DNA from: an uncultured Bacillota bacterium
GTDB lineage: Bacteria > Bacillota > Clostridia > Oscillospirales > Oscillospiraceae
Length of the DNA stretch: 53,899 nt
Assembly: GCA_947073765.1 (NCBI GenBank)
Contig: CAMTMZ010000015.1
Location: 1 to 53,899, forward strand
Reading direction: 5' to 3'
Position 1 is the first letter of the stretch; each line of letters starts with the position of its first letter. The position numbers and the translations under genes are program-made. The notes under the pieces are model-generated. The model ran no database searches, was not told the DNA's origin, and saw nothing but the letters and a program-made list of their open reading frames with translations. Of the stretch, positions 34,666 to 42,869 are shown one piece after another.

Positions 34666-34687
34666 AGGACAGCCCGAAGGCTGTCCT
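34666..34687 (-). terminator. Terminator of glsA
   Basis: A 9-bp stem aggacagcc / ggctgtcct with a 4-nt loop, followed by TTTT on the minus strand. Confidence 0.8.
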
Positions 34688-34692
34688 GAACT

Positions 34693-35613
34693 TTAAAATA
34701 TGCTCAGCCCCATATTGTCGGACAGATATTCCATAATCTTCAATCCGCCGATGCTGTTTCCCTTATCGTCCAGGGAAGGACCATAGGTCGCAATACCGTA
34801 CTGCCCGATGGCGCAGGAGATGATGCCGCCCCCCACACCGCTTTTAGAGGGCATCCCCACTGTAGCGGCAAACTCTCCCGAGTAGTCGTACATCCCGCAG
34901 GTGACCATTAACGAGCGGGCCAGACGCACCACCCTGGGCTGGATCAGCCTCTCCCCGGTTGTCGGGCTTACACCATTGTTGGCCAGAGTAGCAGCGAAAA
35001 ACGCCAGGTCCCGGCAGTTGCACGCCAGAGAACACATCATAAAATACAGCTCCAGATGCTCCTCGCAGTTTCCCTCAATGATTCCGTTGGAGCGCATCAG
35101 GTAAATGATCGCCCGGTTTTTAAATCCGGTCTCCGATTCCGACAAAAATACCTCGTAGTCCACCCCCAGCTCCGGATTCCCGGTGAGCTTCCTAGCACAG
35201 CTGAGGCAGGCCTCCTTCCGCTCCTCCAGCGTGCTGCCCCGAATGGTACTGGTAACGGCAATCGCTCCGGCGTTAATCATTGGATTAAAGGGCTTGTTAT
35301 TTGTCAGATGGTCCAGCCGGACCGTGGAATTAAAGGAGTCACCCGTCGGCTCCAGCCCCACCTTGGAAAAGACATTCTCAAAACCGTTCTGCTCCAAAGC
35401 CAGGATCAGCGCCATTACTTTTGAGATGCTCTGCATAGTAAACTTGTCCTCACAGTCCCCCGCCGTCAGCATATTTCCCTCCATATCGCACACCGCAATG
35501 CCAAGCCTAGAGGGATTTTTGGAGGCCAACTCCGGTATGTAGCTGGCCGGCTTTCCATACCGGACAAACCGGCGTCCATGAGACAGGGCACATTGAATTA
35601 ATTCTTGTTTCAT
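34693..35613 (-). CDS. glsA: Glutaminase
   Basis: A 306-residue serine-dependent glutaminase of the beta-lactamase-like fold. The catalytic SxxK is in TMQSISKVMAL, and other family blocks are NKPFNPMINAGAIAVTS, RAIIYLMRSNGIIEGN and GMPSKSGVGGGI. It converts glutamine to glutamate and ammonia in the cytoplasm, and may support acid resistance or nitrogen balance. ATG after gggaggaaagacaat. A single-gene unit with its own promoter and terminator. Confidence 0.95.
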   Translation of the reverse strand: MKQELIQCALSHGRRFVRYGKPASYIPELASKNPSRLGIAVCDMEGNMLTAGDCEDKFTMQSISKVMALILALEQNGFENVFSKVGLEPTGDSFNSTVRLDHLTNNKPFNPMINAGAIAVTSTIRGSTLEERKEACLSCARKLTGNPELGVDYEVFLSESETGFKNRAIIYLMRSNGIIEGNCEEHLELYFMMCSLACNCRDLAFFAATLANNGVSPTTGERLIQPRVVRLARSLMVTCGMYDYSGEFAATVGMPSKSGVGGGIISCAIGQYGIATYGPSLDDKGNSIGGLKIMEYLSDNMGLSIF

Positions 35614-35667
35614 ATTGTCTTTCCTCCCAAAACACCAGCGGTAACCCGCATTCTATTTGTCGAAATC

Positions 35668-35696
35668 ATTATAATATATTTTTCTCTCTTTCGCAA
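35668..35696 (-). promoter_or_regulatory. glsA promoter
   Basis: Minus strand TTGCGA (35691-35696), 17 bp, TATAAT (35668-35673). Confidence 0.7.
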
Positions 35697-35757
35697 GACT
35701 AAACTATAATGTGGAAGAAACACCTTCGCTCCGCTTCAGCTTTGTTAGTATTTCCCC

Positions 35758-35786
35758 TTGCGCGGCGGTTGCTCCTGTGCTATACT
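35758..35786 (+). promoter_or_regulatory. Promoter of the ParB-like/phosphoesterase pair
   Basis: Plus strand TTGCGC (35758-35763), 17 bp, TATACT (35781-35786), about 38 nt upstream of the first start codon. Confidence 0.65.
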
Positions 35787-35824
35787 GCAAAACTGAAAAT
35801 CCTTCAATTGCAGGAGGTGTTCCG

Positions 35825-36652
35825 ATGTATTTGGAAGAATACCGCAAGGCCCGGCAGATGGGTCAGAAGGAGGCCAAGCGCTCTCAAAGCCGGGGCTGTT
35901 CCCCCTATCTGCCCGTGCTGGACGAGATATTGGCCGCCGAGACCACCTGCGGCGAGACGGGCCTGGGCCTGGTGGAGATCCCCATTGAACTCATCGTGGG
36001 CACCCGCTCCGCCGGACGCAGCAAGGCCTTTTCCCACTCCTTCCTCCCCCTGATGGACGAGGACTCTGAATTCTGCCACAAGTGGACCGCTCTGTGCAAG
36101 GCGCATATGGATTCCGGCATTACCGACCCAATCAAAGTATATGAGTATATGCACACTTTTTACGTGGTCGAGGGACATAAGCGCGTCAGCGTCCTGCGCT
36201 GGTTCGGCGCTGTGAGCATTCCCGCCGAAGTCACCCGCATCCTCCCTGCCCGGGACGGCTCTAAGGCCAGTAACATCTACTACGAGTTTGTAGACTTTTA
36301 TCAGCTGTCTAAAATCAACTACCTGTGGTTCAGCGGAACCGGACGGTTTGCCCGCCTCCAGGAGGCAGTCGGCAAAGCTCCCGGTGAAGTCTGGGCAGAG
36401 GACGAGCGGAGAAAGTTCTTCAGCTTTTACACCCGCTTTGCCGCTCTCTACGGCGACAGAGAGGCAAAAGAACTATCCACCCACCTCACTGTGGCTGATG
36501 CCATGCTGCTCTATCTGGAATTTTTCGGCTACGATCAGGTGAAAAATTTTACCCAATCCGATTTGAAGGACGGTTTCCTCCAGCTCCACAAGGCCTTTTC
36601 CGTAAAAAAATCTCAAAACCTCAACCCACTGAAAGGACTGCTGAATCGATGA
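35825..36652 (+). CDS. ParB-like domain protein (stand-alone N-domain of BMP-type proteins)
   Basis: A 275-residue soluble protein with no signal peptide. It has the pattern YEYMHTFYVVEGHKRVSVLR, resembling the ExNKR/EGHKR motif of ParB/sulfiredoxin-like folds, preceded by VEIPIELIVGTRSAGRSKAF. From memory, the same block (MYLEEYRKARQMGQKE onward) occurs as the N-terminal part of longer Clostridia proteins that end in a BMP-type substrate-binding domain; that second domain is missing here. The role is unknown. The ATG at 35825 follows aggaggtgttccg. It overlaps the phosphoesterase gene by 4 bp (ATGA), so the two products probably work together. Confidence 0.5.
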   Translation: MYLEEYRKARQMGQKEAKRSQSRGCSPYLPVLDEILAAETTCGETGLGLVEIPIELIVGTRSAGRSKAFSHSFLPLMDEDSEFCHKWTALCKAHMDSGITDPIKVYEYMHTFYVVEGHKRVSVLRWFGAVSIPAEVTRILPARDGSKASNIYYEFVDFYQLSKINYLWFSGTGRFARLQEAVGKAPGEVWAEDERRKFFSFYTRFAALYGDREAKELSTHLTVADAMLLYLEFFGYDQVKNFTQSDLKDGFLQLHKAFSVKKSQNLNPLKGLLNR

Positions 36653-37242
36653 GGATCTTGGCGTTGTCCGACCAGGAGTCCCCCTGGCTGTGGGATTATT
36701 TGGACCGGCGCCGGCTGGAGGGAGTCGATCTTATTCTCTCCTGCGGCGATTTAGATCCCCGTTACCTGTCCTTTATCGTCACCTTCGCCCACGCGCCGGT
36801 GCTCTATGTCCACGGCAATCATGACGACCGCTATTCTGTTGTTCCGCCGGAGGGCTGTATCTGCGTAGAGGATCAGATCTACACCTATCGCGGCATCCGC
36901 ATCCTGGGGTTGGGGGGCTGTGTCCGCTACAAGCAGCAGGGCAACCACCAGTATACCCAGCGGCAGATGGGCCGTCGTGTCCTGCGCAGAAGGCTGGAAC
37001 TGCTGCGCAAGGGCGGATTTGATATCCTGCTCACCCATGCGCCGGCCCTGGGTCTTAATGACGGTGAGGATCTGTGCCACAATGGATTTGATGCTTTCAA
37101 CACTCTGATGGAAAAGTATAAGCCCCGTTATTTTGTTCATGGCCACATCCACATGAGCTATGGTCAAAATGTTCCCCGCCTGTCCTCCTATGGCGACACT
37201 CAGGTCATCAACGCCTACGAAAGCTACACTTTCGAGTATTAA
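36649..37242 (+). CDS. Calcineurin-like metallophosphoesterase
   Basis: A 197-residue phosphoesterase with the metal-binding motifs in order: ALSDQES (D-x-H position altered, H replaced by E or Q), LSCGDLDPRYL, YVHGNHDDRY, LLTHAP and FVHGHIHMSYG. The substitution at the first metal motif is notable: most members read DxH, here DQE. It may hydrolyse a phosphodiester or nucleotide. It overlaps the preceding ParB-like gene and shares its promoter; a perfect terminator begins in its stop codon. Confidence 0.85.
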   Translation: MRILALSDQESPWLWDYLDRRRLEGVDLILSCGDLDPRYLSFIVTFAHAPVLYVHGNHDDRYSVVPPEGCICVEDQIYTYRGIRILGLGGCVRYKQQGNHQYTQRQMGRRVLRRRLELLRKGGFDILLTHAPALGLNDGEDLCHNGFDAFNTLMEKYKPRYFVHGHIHMSYGQNVPRLSSYGDTQVINAYESYTFEY

Positions 37243-37276
37243 AAGCCCGGTGCGGGTTTTCCCGCACCGGGCTTTT
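37241..37276. terminator. Bidirectional terminator after the phosphoesterase gene
   Basis: A 16-bp perfect stem aaaagcccggtgcggg / cccgcaccgggctttt with a TTTT loop, also serving the convergent chemoreceptor gene. Confidence 0.93.
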
Positions 37277-37286
37277 TACTTTCCCT

Positions 37287-38936
37287 TTACACCTTGAGCT
37301 TAAAGCGCTTGGTCTGCTCCTCCATCAGCTGCACCTGCGTAAAGAGCTCAGCACTCACAGCGGCGGATTCCTCGCTGCTGGCGGAGTTGCTCTGCACTAC
37401 AGAGGAAATCTGCCCAATGCCCTCTGTCACCTGAGCAATGGACTCCGCATCGTTCTTCACCGCATCCACAATAGCTCCAATGGCCTCGTTAGACTGCACA
37501 ACCAAATCCAAAGTCTTGTTCAAGGTAGCGGATACTTCGCTGACAATATGACTGCCCCGACCGGTGGCCTGAACAGAGTTTTCAATGAGTCCCTTGGTGG
37601 CCTTGGCTGCCTCATCAGATTTAGAGGCCAGATTGCGCACCTCGTCGGCCACTACGGCAAAGCCCTTACCGGCAGCTCCCGCCCGAGCGGCCTCAACCGC
37701 GGCGTTCAAGGCCAGAATATTGGTCTGGAACGCGATATCCTCAATGGTGGCGATAATCTTCTCAATCTGTTGAGAGGCCTCGGTGATGTCCTTCATAGCG
37801 GCCACCATCTGCTCCATCTGCTGACCGCTGATCGTCACCTGCTCGCCGGTTTTTCTTGCGTTATCCTGCGCAGCGGCGGCAGTCTTCACATTCTCCGCCG
37901 CGCTGCGGGACAGAGTATCCAGCGTGGCATACAGCTCCTGAACGGCGCTGGCCTGTTCCGTGGCTCCCTGGGCCAGGGACTGGGCGCCGCTGGACAGGTG
38001 CTCCGCATTGCCGGACACCTTCTGCTGCGCCTGACAGATGCTGTCAATGGTGGCGGACAGACGGGAGGTAAGTACTTCCATCGACTCCTCAATGGAGCGG
38101 AAATCACCAATAAAGGGGGTGGCAGCCCTCACATTGAAGTTGCCTTTGGCCAGCTGCTCCATAATTCTGTTCAGATCCCAGATATAGCCCCGGATCAGCT
38201 CCATGGCCTTCTCCAATGTACCGGCCATATCGCCCAATTCATCGTTGGTCTTCATATCCAGCGCCAGGTCCAAGCGTCCCTCATGGAGAGGCTGAACCTG
38301 CCGGGTGATATGCAGTATAGGCCGAAGGACATTTTTCAGCACATACAGTACCAGGCTGATCAAACATGACAAGGCCAGCACCAAACAAAAGGCGGTAATT
38401 GCCTGCATCATCATAATGGTAGAGTGCATTTGCTTGCTGCTCTCATCATTAAGGTTATTCCCCCGCTCAATCACCTTGTCCAGCTTTCCTACCAGTGTAG
38501 ACAGATTAGATTGAATGGTCTCCTGATAATACTTTTGGGCCTGAGAGGGACTGGTACTCTTCAACCCCAGCACATAGTCGGCAGACTCATGGAGCGTCTT
38601 GTGCAAAGGCTCCATCTCGCTGCGCAGAGCCAGAAACTCCTCATCTTTGGTTCCCGCGTCACCGTAAAGCCACTGGCCCAGTATACAGGTAGTTGGATCC
38701 TTGCTGCCTGTAAATTCGGTATTGGCATAAAGCGCGTTGCTCAGATTTGTTGCCCACTTGTAGTGGGCAACCTCTGCGCTCTGGGCCCGACTCAGCACAG
38801 CCACAGTCTCCACGTTTCTCTCTTGCATACCCTTTATCCGCAGCAGGTTGAAGGTAGTCACGCCGCTGAACAGTAAAATTGACAGCAACGCCGCAGCAAC
38901 TCGGATAAACACCATTTTCTTGATACTTTTGCGCAT
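37287..38936 (-). CDS. Methyl-accepting chemotaxis protein with extracytoplasmic CZB zinc domain
   Basis: A 549-residue chemoreceptor: membrane segment at about 8-30, sensor region to about 175, second membrane segment, HAMP domain ([14 protein letters not shown]), then the signalling domain with the conserved tip [20 protein letters not shown]. The sensor region has the CZB zinc-binding pattern: H58 (AHYKW), C84 ([10 protein letters not shown]), H112 and H116 (LHKTLHESA). CZB domains sense oxidants such as hypochlorous acid, or zinc itself. The ATG at 38936 is chosen because gcgaggctgatttt precedes it and the membrane segment follows at once. No flagellar or che genes are in the window. Confidence 0.9.
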   Translation of the reverse strand: MRKSIKKMVFIRVAAALLSILLFSGVTTFNLLRIKGMQERNVETVAVLSRAQSAEVAHYKWATNLSNALYANTEFTGSKDPTTCILGQWLYGDAGTKDEEFLALRSEMEPLHKTLHESADYVLGLKSTSPSQAQKYYQETIQSNLSTLVGKLDKVIERGNNLNDESSKQMHSTIMMMQAITAFCLVLALSCLISLVLYVLKNVLRPILHITRQVQPLHEGRLDLALDMKTNDELGDMAGTLEKAMELIRGYIWDLNRIMEQLAKGNFNVRAATPFIGDFRSIEESMEVLTSRLSATIDSICQAQQKVSGNAEHLSSGAQSLAQGATEQASAVQELYATLDTLSRSAAENVKTAAAAQDNARKTGEQVTISGQQMEQMVAAMKDITEASQQIEKIIATIEDIAFQTNILALNAAVEAARAGAAGKGFAVVADEVRNLASKSDEAAKATKGLIENSVQATGRGSHIVSEVSATLNKTLDLVVQSNEAIGAIVDAVKNDAESIAQVTEGIGQISSVVQSNSASSEESAAVSAELFTQVQLMEEQTKRFKLKV

Positions 38937-38991
38937 AAAATCAGCCTCGCTTCTTTTATAAGTACCGCATACTGCGGACACCAGTGAGGCT

Positions 38992-39021
38992 AGTATATCA
39001 TATAGACAGGCTACATTTCAA
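38992..39021 (-). promoter_or_regulatory. Chemoreceptor gene promoter
   Basis: Minus strand TTGAAA (39016-39021), 18 bp, TATACT (38992-38997). Confidence 0.65.
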
Positions 39022-39040
39022 TACCTTTTTTTAATCTGAT

Positions 39041-39080
39041 AAAAACCGGAGAGCCATTACTTACGGCTCTCCGGTTTTTT
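39041..39080 (-). terminator. Terminator of the redox operon
   Basis: A 15-bp stem aaaaaccggagagcc / ggctctccggttttt directly after the flavodiiron gene, with a T-run on the minus strand. Confidence 0.9.
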
Positions 39081-39084
39081 AAGT

Positions 39085-40311
39085 TTACTTATTTTCGCCC
39101 TTAATAGAAGCGGCAATGGCATCAGCCAGAGCGTCAATCTCCGACTCGTTGTCGGCCTTCAGCGAAGAGGTGACAGTCATCTCCTCATCCAGAATATTAA
39201 TATGCTTGAGCTGTTCCAGCTCCTCCCGCATCAGCGCACCGGACCTGGGAGCCCAGGAACCGCTGCCCATCAGGGCCACAGTGCGGTTTTGCAGGTTGAG
39301 CGCCTTCATATCAATGAGGAAGTTGTGCATGGGCGGGAAGATACCCAAGTTGTAGGTAACAGAGGCCAGCACCAGGTGGCTGTACTTGAACAGATCAGAG
39401 ATCAGATAGCTGACATGGGTAGATGACACGTCATACAGCCGGGTGTTGGTGACCCCACGGGCAGTGAGCTTGGCAGCCAGCACCTCAGCGGCAGCCTCAG
39501 TGTTGCCATACATGGAGGCGTAGACGATCATAACGCCCTTCTCTTCCGGCTCATAGGTAGCCCAGTGGGTGTACTTGTCAATGATGTAGCCCAGATCCTT
39601 GCGCCAGATAGGACCGTGGAGGGGACAAAGCATCTTGATGTTCTCCAAGCCCACCACAGAGGCGGCCTTATTCAGCAGAGCAACCACCTGGGGACCGTAC
39701 TTGCCCACGATATTGGTGTAGTAACGCCGGGCGTCATCAATCCACTCGCCGTCAAAGTTTACCTCATCGGCAAAGAGCTTGCCGTCCAGAGAGCGGAAGG
39801 AGCCGAAGGCGTCGGCGGAGAACAGAACGCCGTTGGTGGTGTCAAAGGACACCATAGCCTCGGGCCAGTGGACCATGGGGGCGTAAACAAAGGCAATGGT
39901 GTGCTTGCCGAAGCAACGGCTGTCGCCCTCGTTCACCTCGTCCACCTGCTCGGGGTCCAGGGCGAAGCCGAACTGGTTGAGCAGAGTCACCGCCTTGGGG
40001 GTGGTGATAATCTTCACATTAGGCCAGCGCAGCAGAATCTCCTCAATCGAGGCGGCGTGATCGGGCTCCACGTGGTTGATGACCATGTAGTCCAAGGGAC
40101 GGCCATTGAGCACGGCCTTTACATTGGTAATGAACTGCCGGCCCACAGCCCAGTCGGCGGTGTCAAAGAGAACTGTCTTCTCATCCAGCAGCACGTAGGC
40201 GTTGTAGGACACACCGTGGTACAGGGGGTGAATGTTCTCAAACAGGGCCAGCCGATGCTCGTCCGCACCTACCCAATACAGGTCGTCAGTGACCATACGG
40301 TAATTATACAT
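39085..40311 (-). CDS. Flavodiiron protein (FprA-type O2/NO reductase)
   Basis: A 408-residue class A flavodiiron protein. The N-terminal metallo-beta-lactamase-like domain binds two irons through NHVEPDH (H80, E82, D84, H85), H148, D167 and H232 (PLHGP). The C-terminal flavodoxin domain, from about residue 258, has the FMN phosphate loop YASMYGNT. Such enzymes take electrons from rubredoxin and reduce O2 to water or NO to N2O without forming radicals. The gene lies 36 bp after the rubredoxin-containing fusion and before a strong terminator, so its electron donor is probably that neighbour. ATG after aaaggaggcaactctat. Confidence 0.93.
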   Translation of the reverse strand: MYNYRMVTDDLYWVGADEHRLALFENIHPLYHGVSYNAYVLLDEKTVLFDTADWAVGRQFITNVKAVLNGRPLDYMVINHVEPDHAASIEEILLRWPNVKIITTPKAVTLLNQFGFALDPEQVDEVNEGDSRCFGKHTIAFVYAPMVHWPEAMVSFDTTNGVLFSADAFGSFRSLDGKLFADEVNFDGEWIDDARRYYTNIVGKYGPQVVALLNKAASVVGLENIKMLCPLHGPIWRKDLGYIIDKYTHWATYEPEEKGVMIVYASMYGNTEAAAEVLAAKLTARGVTNTRLYDVSSTHVSYLISDLFKYSHLVLASVTYNLGIFPPMHNFLIDMKALNLQNRTVALMGSGSWAPRSGALMREELEQLKHINILDEEMTVTSSLKADNESEIDALADAIAASIKGENK

Positions 40312-40347
40312 ATAGAGTTGCCTCCTTTATATTTTGATATTGGTGTC

Positions 40348-42261
40348 TTAGACTTCAATCTCGATGAAGCCGTCCACTTCCTCGCCGCAGTGGGGGCAGG
40401 ACCATCCCTCAGGCAGCTCCTTGAAGGCTGTGCCGGGCTTCACATCGTTCTCGGGGTCGCCGAGCAGCAGGTCGTACTCGTAGCCGCAGCCATTGCAGAT
40501 ATACAGCTTCCGGGGCGGAGTCACCTTCTTGGGGGCCATCCGCTTCATCTTGGTCATGGGCGGCGCGGGCAGCTTCTCGCCAGTATCCAGCGCGTCGGTG
40601 AGCAGGGGCAGAATCTCCATCACATCGCCCACAATTCCGTAGTCACAGTTCTTAAAGATTCTGGCGTTGGGATTCTTGTTGATGGCCACGATGCAGGACG
40701 CGTCCTTAATGCCCTTCAGGTGCTGGATGGCACCGGAAATGCCGCAGGCGATGTACAGGTTGCCCTTGAACTTCTGTCCGGACATACCCACATAGCGGTT
40801 GAGCGGTACATATTTCAGCGTCTCGGCCACAGGGCGGCTGGAGCCCACGGCGGCGCCGGCGGCCTTGGCCAGCTCCTCAATGAGCTTCATGTTCTCCTTG
40901 GCCCCGATGCCCTGTCCGGCGGAAACCACCCGCTCCGCCTGGGTGATGGGGGTATCCATGGGGATACCCACGGTAAAGTCGTGGCCATCCTTCTTGAGGT
41001 TGGCGACCAGAGTCTCTACCTTCTCCTGGGCAGTGCCGTCCTTCAGAATCAGGCGCTTCCGGGCGCCGGTCTCAGGACCCCGGGGGCCAGCCGCGGCGGC
41101 GGAGGGGGCCTCCTTGGCAGCCTTGCCCAAAATGTGAGAGGCAATAACCACCCGCTGAATCTCGTTGGTGCCCTCGTAGATGGTGGTGATCTTGGCGTCA
41201 CGGTAGAACCGCTCTACCTCCATGCCCTTCAGGTAGCCGCTGCCGCCGAAAATCTGCAGAGCGTCGTTGGTGACCTCCAGGGCGATATCAGAGGCGTACT
41301 GCTTGGCCATGGCGGACTCCATGCCGTAGGGGGCGTGAGCCTGCTTCAGCTCGGCGGCGGAGTAGATCAGGAACCGGGCACAGCGCAGCTTGGTGGCCAT
41401 GTCGGCAATCTTGAAGGCAATATTCTGCTGCTGACAAATAGGCTTGCCGAACTGGATGCGCTCCTTGGAGTACTCCACGGCAGCCTCATAGGCCCCTTGG
41501 GCAATACCCAGGGCCTGAGCGGCGATACCGATGCGTCCGCCGTCCAAGGTAGCCATGGCGATCTTGAAGCCTTGGCCCTCTTTTCCAAGCAGGTTCTCTT
41601 TCGGAATCTTCACGTTGTTGAAGTTCAGCTGGCAGGTGGCGGAGGAGCGGATACCCATCTTGTCGTAGTGCTCCTCAAAGGTAAAGCCCTCCCAACCTTT
41701 TTCCACAATAAAGGCGGAAATGCCGCGGGTTCCGATGCCGGGGGTGGTAACAGCAAACACCACATAGGTGCTGGCTTCGCCGCCGTTGGTGATAAAAATC
41801 TTCTCACCATTGAGCAGCCAGTGGTCTCCCATATCCTCAGCGGTCGTCTCGGTGCCGCCGGCGTCAGAGCCGGCGTTGGGCTCGGTGAGGCCAAAAGCCC
41901 CCAGTTTCTTGCCGGAGCACAGGTCAGGCAGATACTTCTTCTTCTGCTCCTCGGTGCCAAAGGCGTAAATGGGGAAGGTGCCCAGAGAGGTGTGCGCAGA
42001 CAGAATCACTCCCACGCCGCCGTCCACTCGGGCCAGCTCCTCCACAGCGATGGCGTAACTCAAGGCATCGGATCCGGCGCCGCCATACTTTTTCTCATAG
42101 GGCAGGCCCATCACGCCCAGCTCTCCCATCTTCGCCACTACCTCGTGGGGGAACTGATTGTTCTGATCCAGCATGAAGGCGATGGGCTTCACCTCGGTCT
42201 CGGCAAATTCTCTTACCTTGGCCCGCAGTTCCTCATGCTCAGGTTTGGTTTGATACAGCAT
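40348..42261 (-). CDS. Acyl-CoA dehydrogenase / ETF-alpha FAD domain / rubredoxin fusion
   Basis: A 637-residue three-part protein. Residues 1-380 are an acyl-CoA dehydrogenase of the short-chain (butyryl-CoA) type, with catalytic Glu363 in IYEGTNEIQR and the flavin block GAFGLTEPNAGSDAG. After an Ala/Pro linker, residues 440-560 match the C-terminal FAD domain of ETF-alpha (VVSAGQGIG, GSSRP, NLYIACGISGAIQHLKG, DYGIVGD). Residues 585-637 are a rubredoxin with C589, C592, C622 and C625. ETF-beta and the ETF-alpha N-domain are absent. The chain could pass electrons from acyl-CoA through FAD, FAD and iron to the flavodiiron enzyme encoded next. ATG after gaggaggaagtatctgt. Confidence 0.93.
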   Translation of the reverse strand: MLYQTKPEHEELRAKVREFAETEVKPIAFMLDQNNQFPHEVVAKMGELGVMGLPYEKKYGGAGSDALSYAIAVEELARVDGGVGVILSAHTSLGTFPIYAFGTEEQKKKYLPDLCSGKKLGAFGLTEPNAGSDAGGTETTAEDMGDHWLLNGEKIFITNGGEASTYVVFAVTTPGIGTRGISAFIVEKGWEGFTFEEHYDKMGIRSSATCQLNFNNVKIPKENLLGKEGQGFKIAMATLDGGRIGIAAQALGIAQGAYEAAVEYSKERIQFGKPICQQQNIAFKIADMATKLRCARFLIYSAAELKQAHAPYGMESAMAKQYASDIALEVTNDALQIFGGSGYLKGMEVERFYRDAKITTIYEGTNEIQRVVIASHILGKAAKEAPSAAAAGPRGPETGARKRLILKDGTAQEKVETLVANLKKDGHDFTVGIPMDTPITQAERVVSAGQGIGAKENMKLIEELAKAAGAAVGSSRPVAETLKYVPLNRYVGMSGQKFKGNLYIACGISGAIQHLKGIKDASCIVAINKNPNARIFKNCDYGIVGDVMEILPLLTDALDTGEKLPAPPMTKMKRMAPKKVTPPRKLYICNGCGYEYDLLLGDPENDVKPGTAFKELPEGWSCPHCGEEVDGFIEIEV

Positions 42262-42289
42262 ACAGATACTTCCTCCTCTATGTTTAATC

Positions 42290-42691
42290 TTAGAACATTG
42301 CGCTCAGCGGTGTTTTACGCAGCTCCACGTTCAGGACCTGCTGGACTCTGGACAGCTCCCGGCACAGGCCGCAGCGGCCCTCTTGATGGTTTTCGCACTG
42401 GTAGCCGGGCTGCTGGCAGCGGTTGACATAAACCGGCTCTCCCAGCGCCTGAAACAGATCCCCCAGATACAGTGCCTCACAGGACTCTTCCAGAACATAA
42501 CCCCCGCTGGCCCCTCTGCGGCTGGATACCAGTCCGGCCGCATGGAGCTGCTTGAGTATTTTCAGCGTGATGGCCTTTGGCATGCTCTCTTTCTGGGCAA
42601 TGGCAGCGGCAGACAACTGCCCCTCCTGATACAGCGCCCGCAGGATTCGCAGAGCATAATCCATTTCCCGGGTCATCAGCAATGGGATCAC
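42290..42691 (-). CDS. Rrf2-family regulator with four-cysteine cluster
   Basis: A 133-residue winged-helix regulator (MDYALRILRALYQEGQLSAAA ... LKILKQLHAAGLVSSRRGASGGY). The C-terminal part has cysteines at 92, 99, 107 and 110 (RCQQPGYQC, GRCGLC). IscR and NsrR hold an Fe-S cluster with three cysteines spaced about five apart; four with this spacing is a variant that could hold a cluster or zinc. The start is uncertain: GTG 42691, TTG 42682 or ATG 42676, all after aggagg. It lies 28 bp upstream of the fusion gene with no promoter between, so it likely controls that operon and itself in response to O2, NO or redox state. Confidence 0.85.
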   Translation of the reverse strand: MIPLLMTREMDYALRILRALYQEGQLSAAAIAQKESMPKAITLKILKQLHAAGLVSSRRGASGGYVLEESCEALYLGDLFQALGEPVYVNRCQQPGYQCENHQEGRCGLCRELSRVQQVLNVELRKTPLSAMF

Positions 42692-42719
42692 TCCTCCTGA
42701 ATGAGTACCTTTTTAGTCT

Positions 42720-42747
42720 ATTATAACACACCCGTGCAACATGTCAA
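42720..42747 (-). promoter_or_regulatory. Promoter of the rrf2-fusion-flavodiiron operon
   Basis: Minus strand TTGACA (42742-42747), 16 bp, TATAAT (42720-42725). No other promoter was found before the fusion gene or the flavodiiron gene. Confidence 0.8.
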
Positions 42748-42810
42748 TGAAAACAAGTATCCACCAAAAATTTTCAGCGTTTTCACCAGGAACGGCTCCA
42801 AATATTGGAC

Positions 42811-42846
42811 AAAAAAGAGACATGCCTTGACATGTCTCCCTTTTTT
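42811..42846. terminator. Bidirectional terminator after the PilZ gene
   Basis: Stem gagacatg / catgtctc (42817-42838) with A6 before and T6 after. Confidence 0.85.
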
Positions 42847-42869
42847 ATTCGTCGTTTTAGCCAAAACAC

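Noticed and set aside
39565-42426. Very long plus-strand frame opposite the redox operon
   Set aside because: Antisense shadow; His/Gly/Leu-rich and crosses two real genes.
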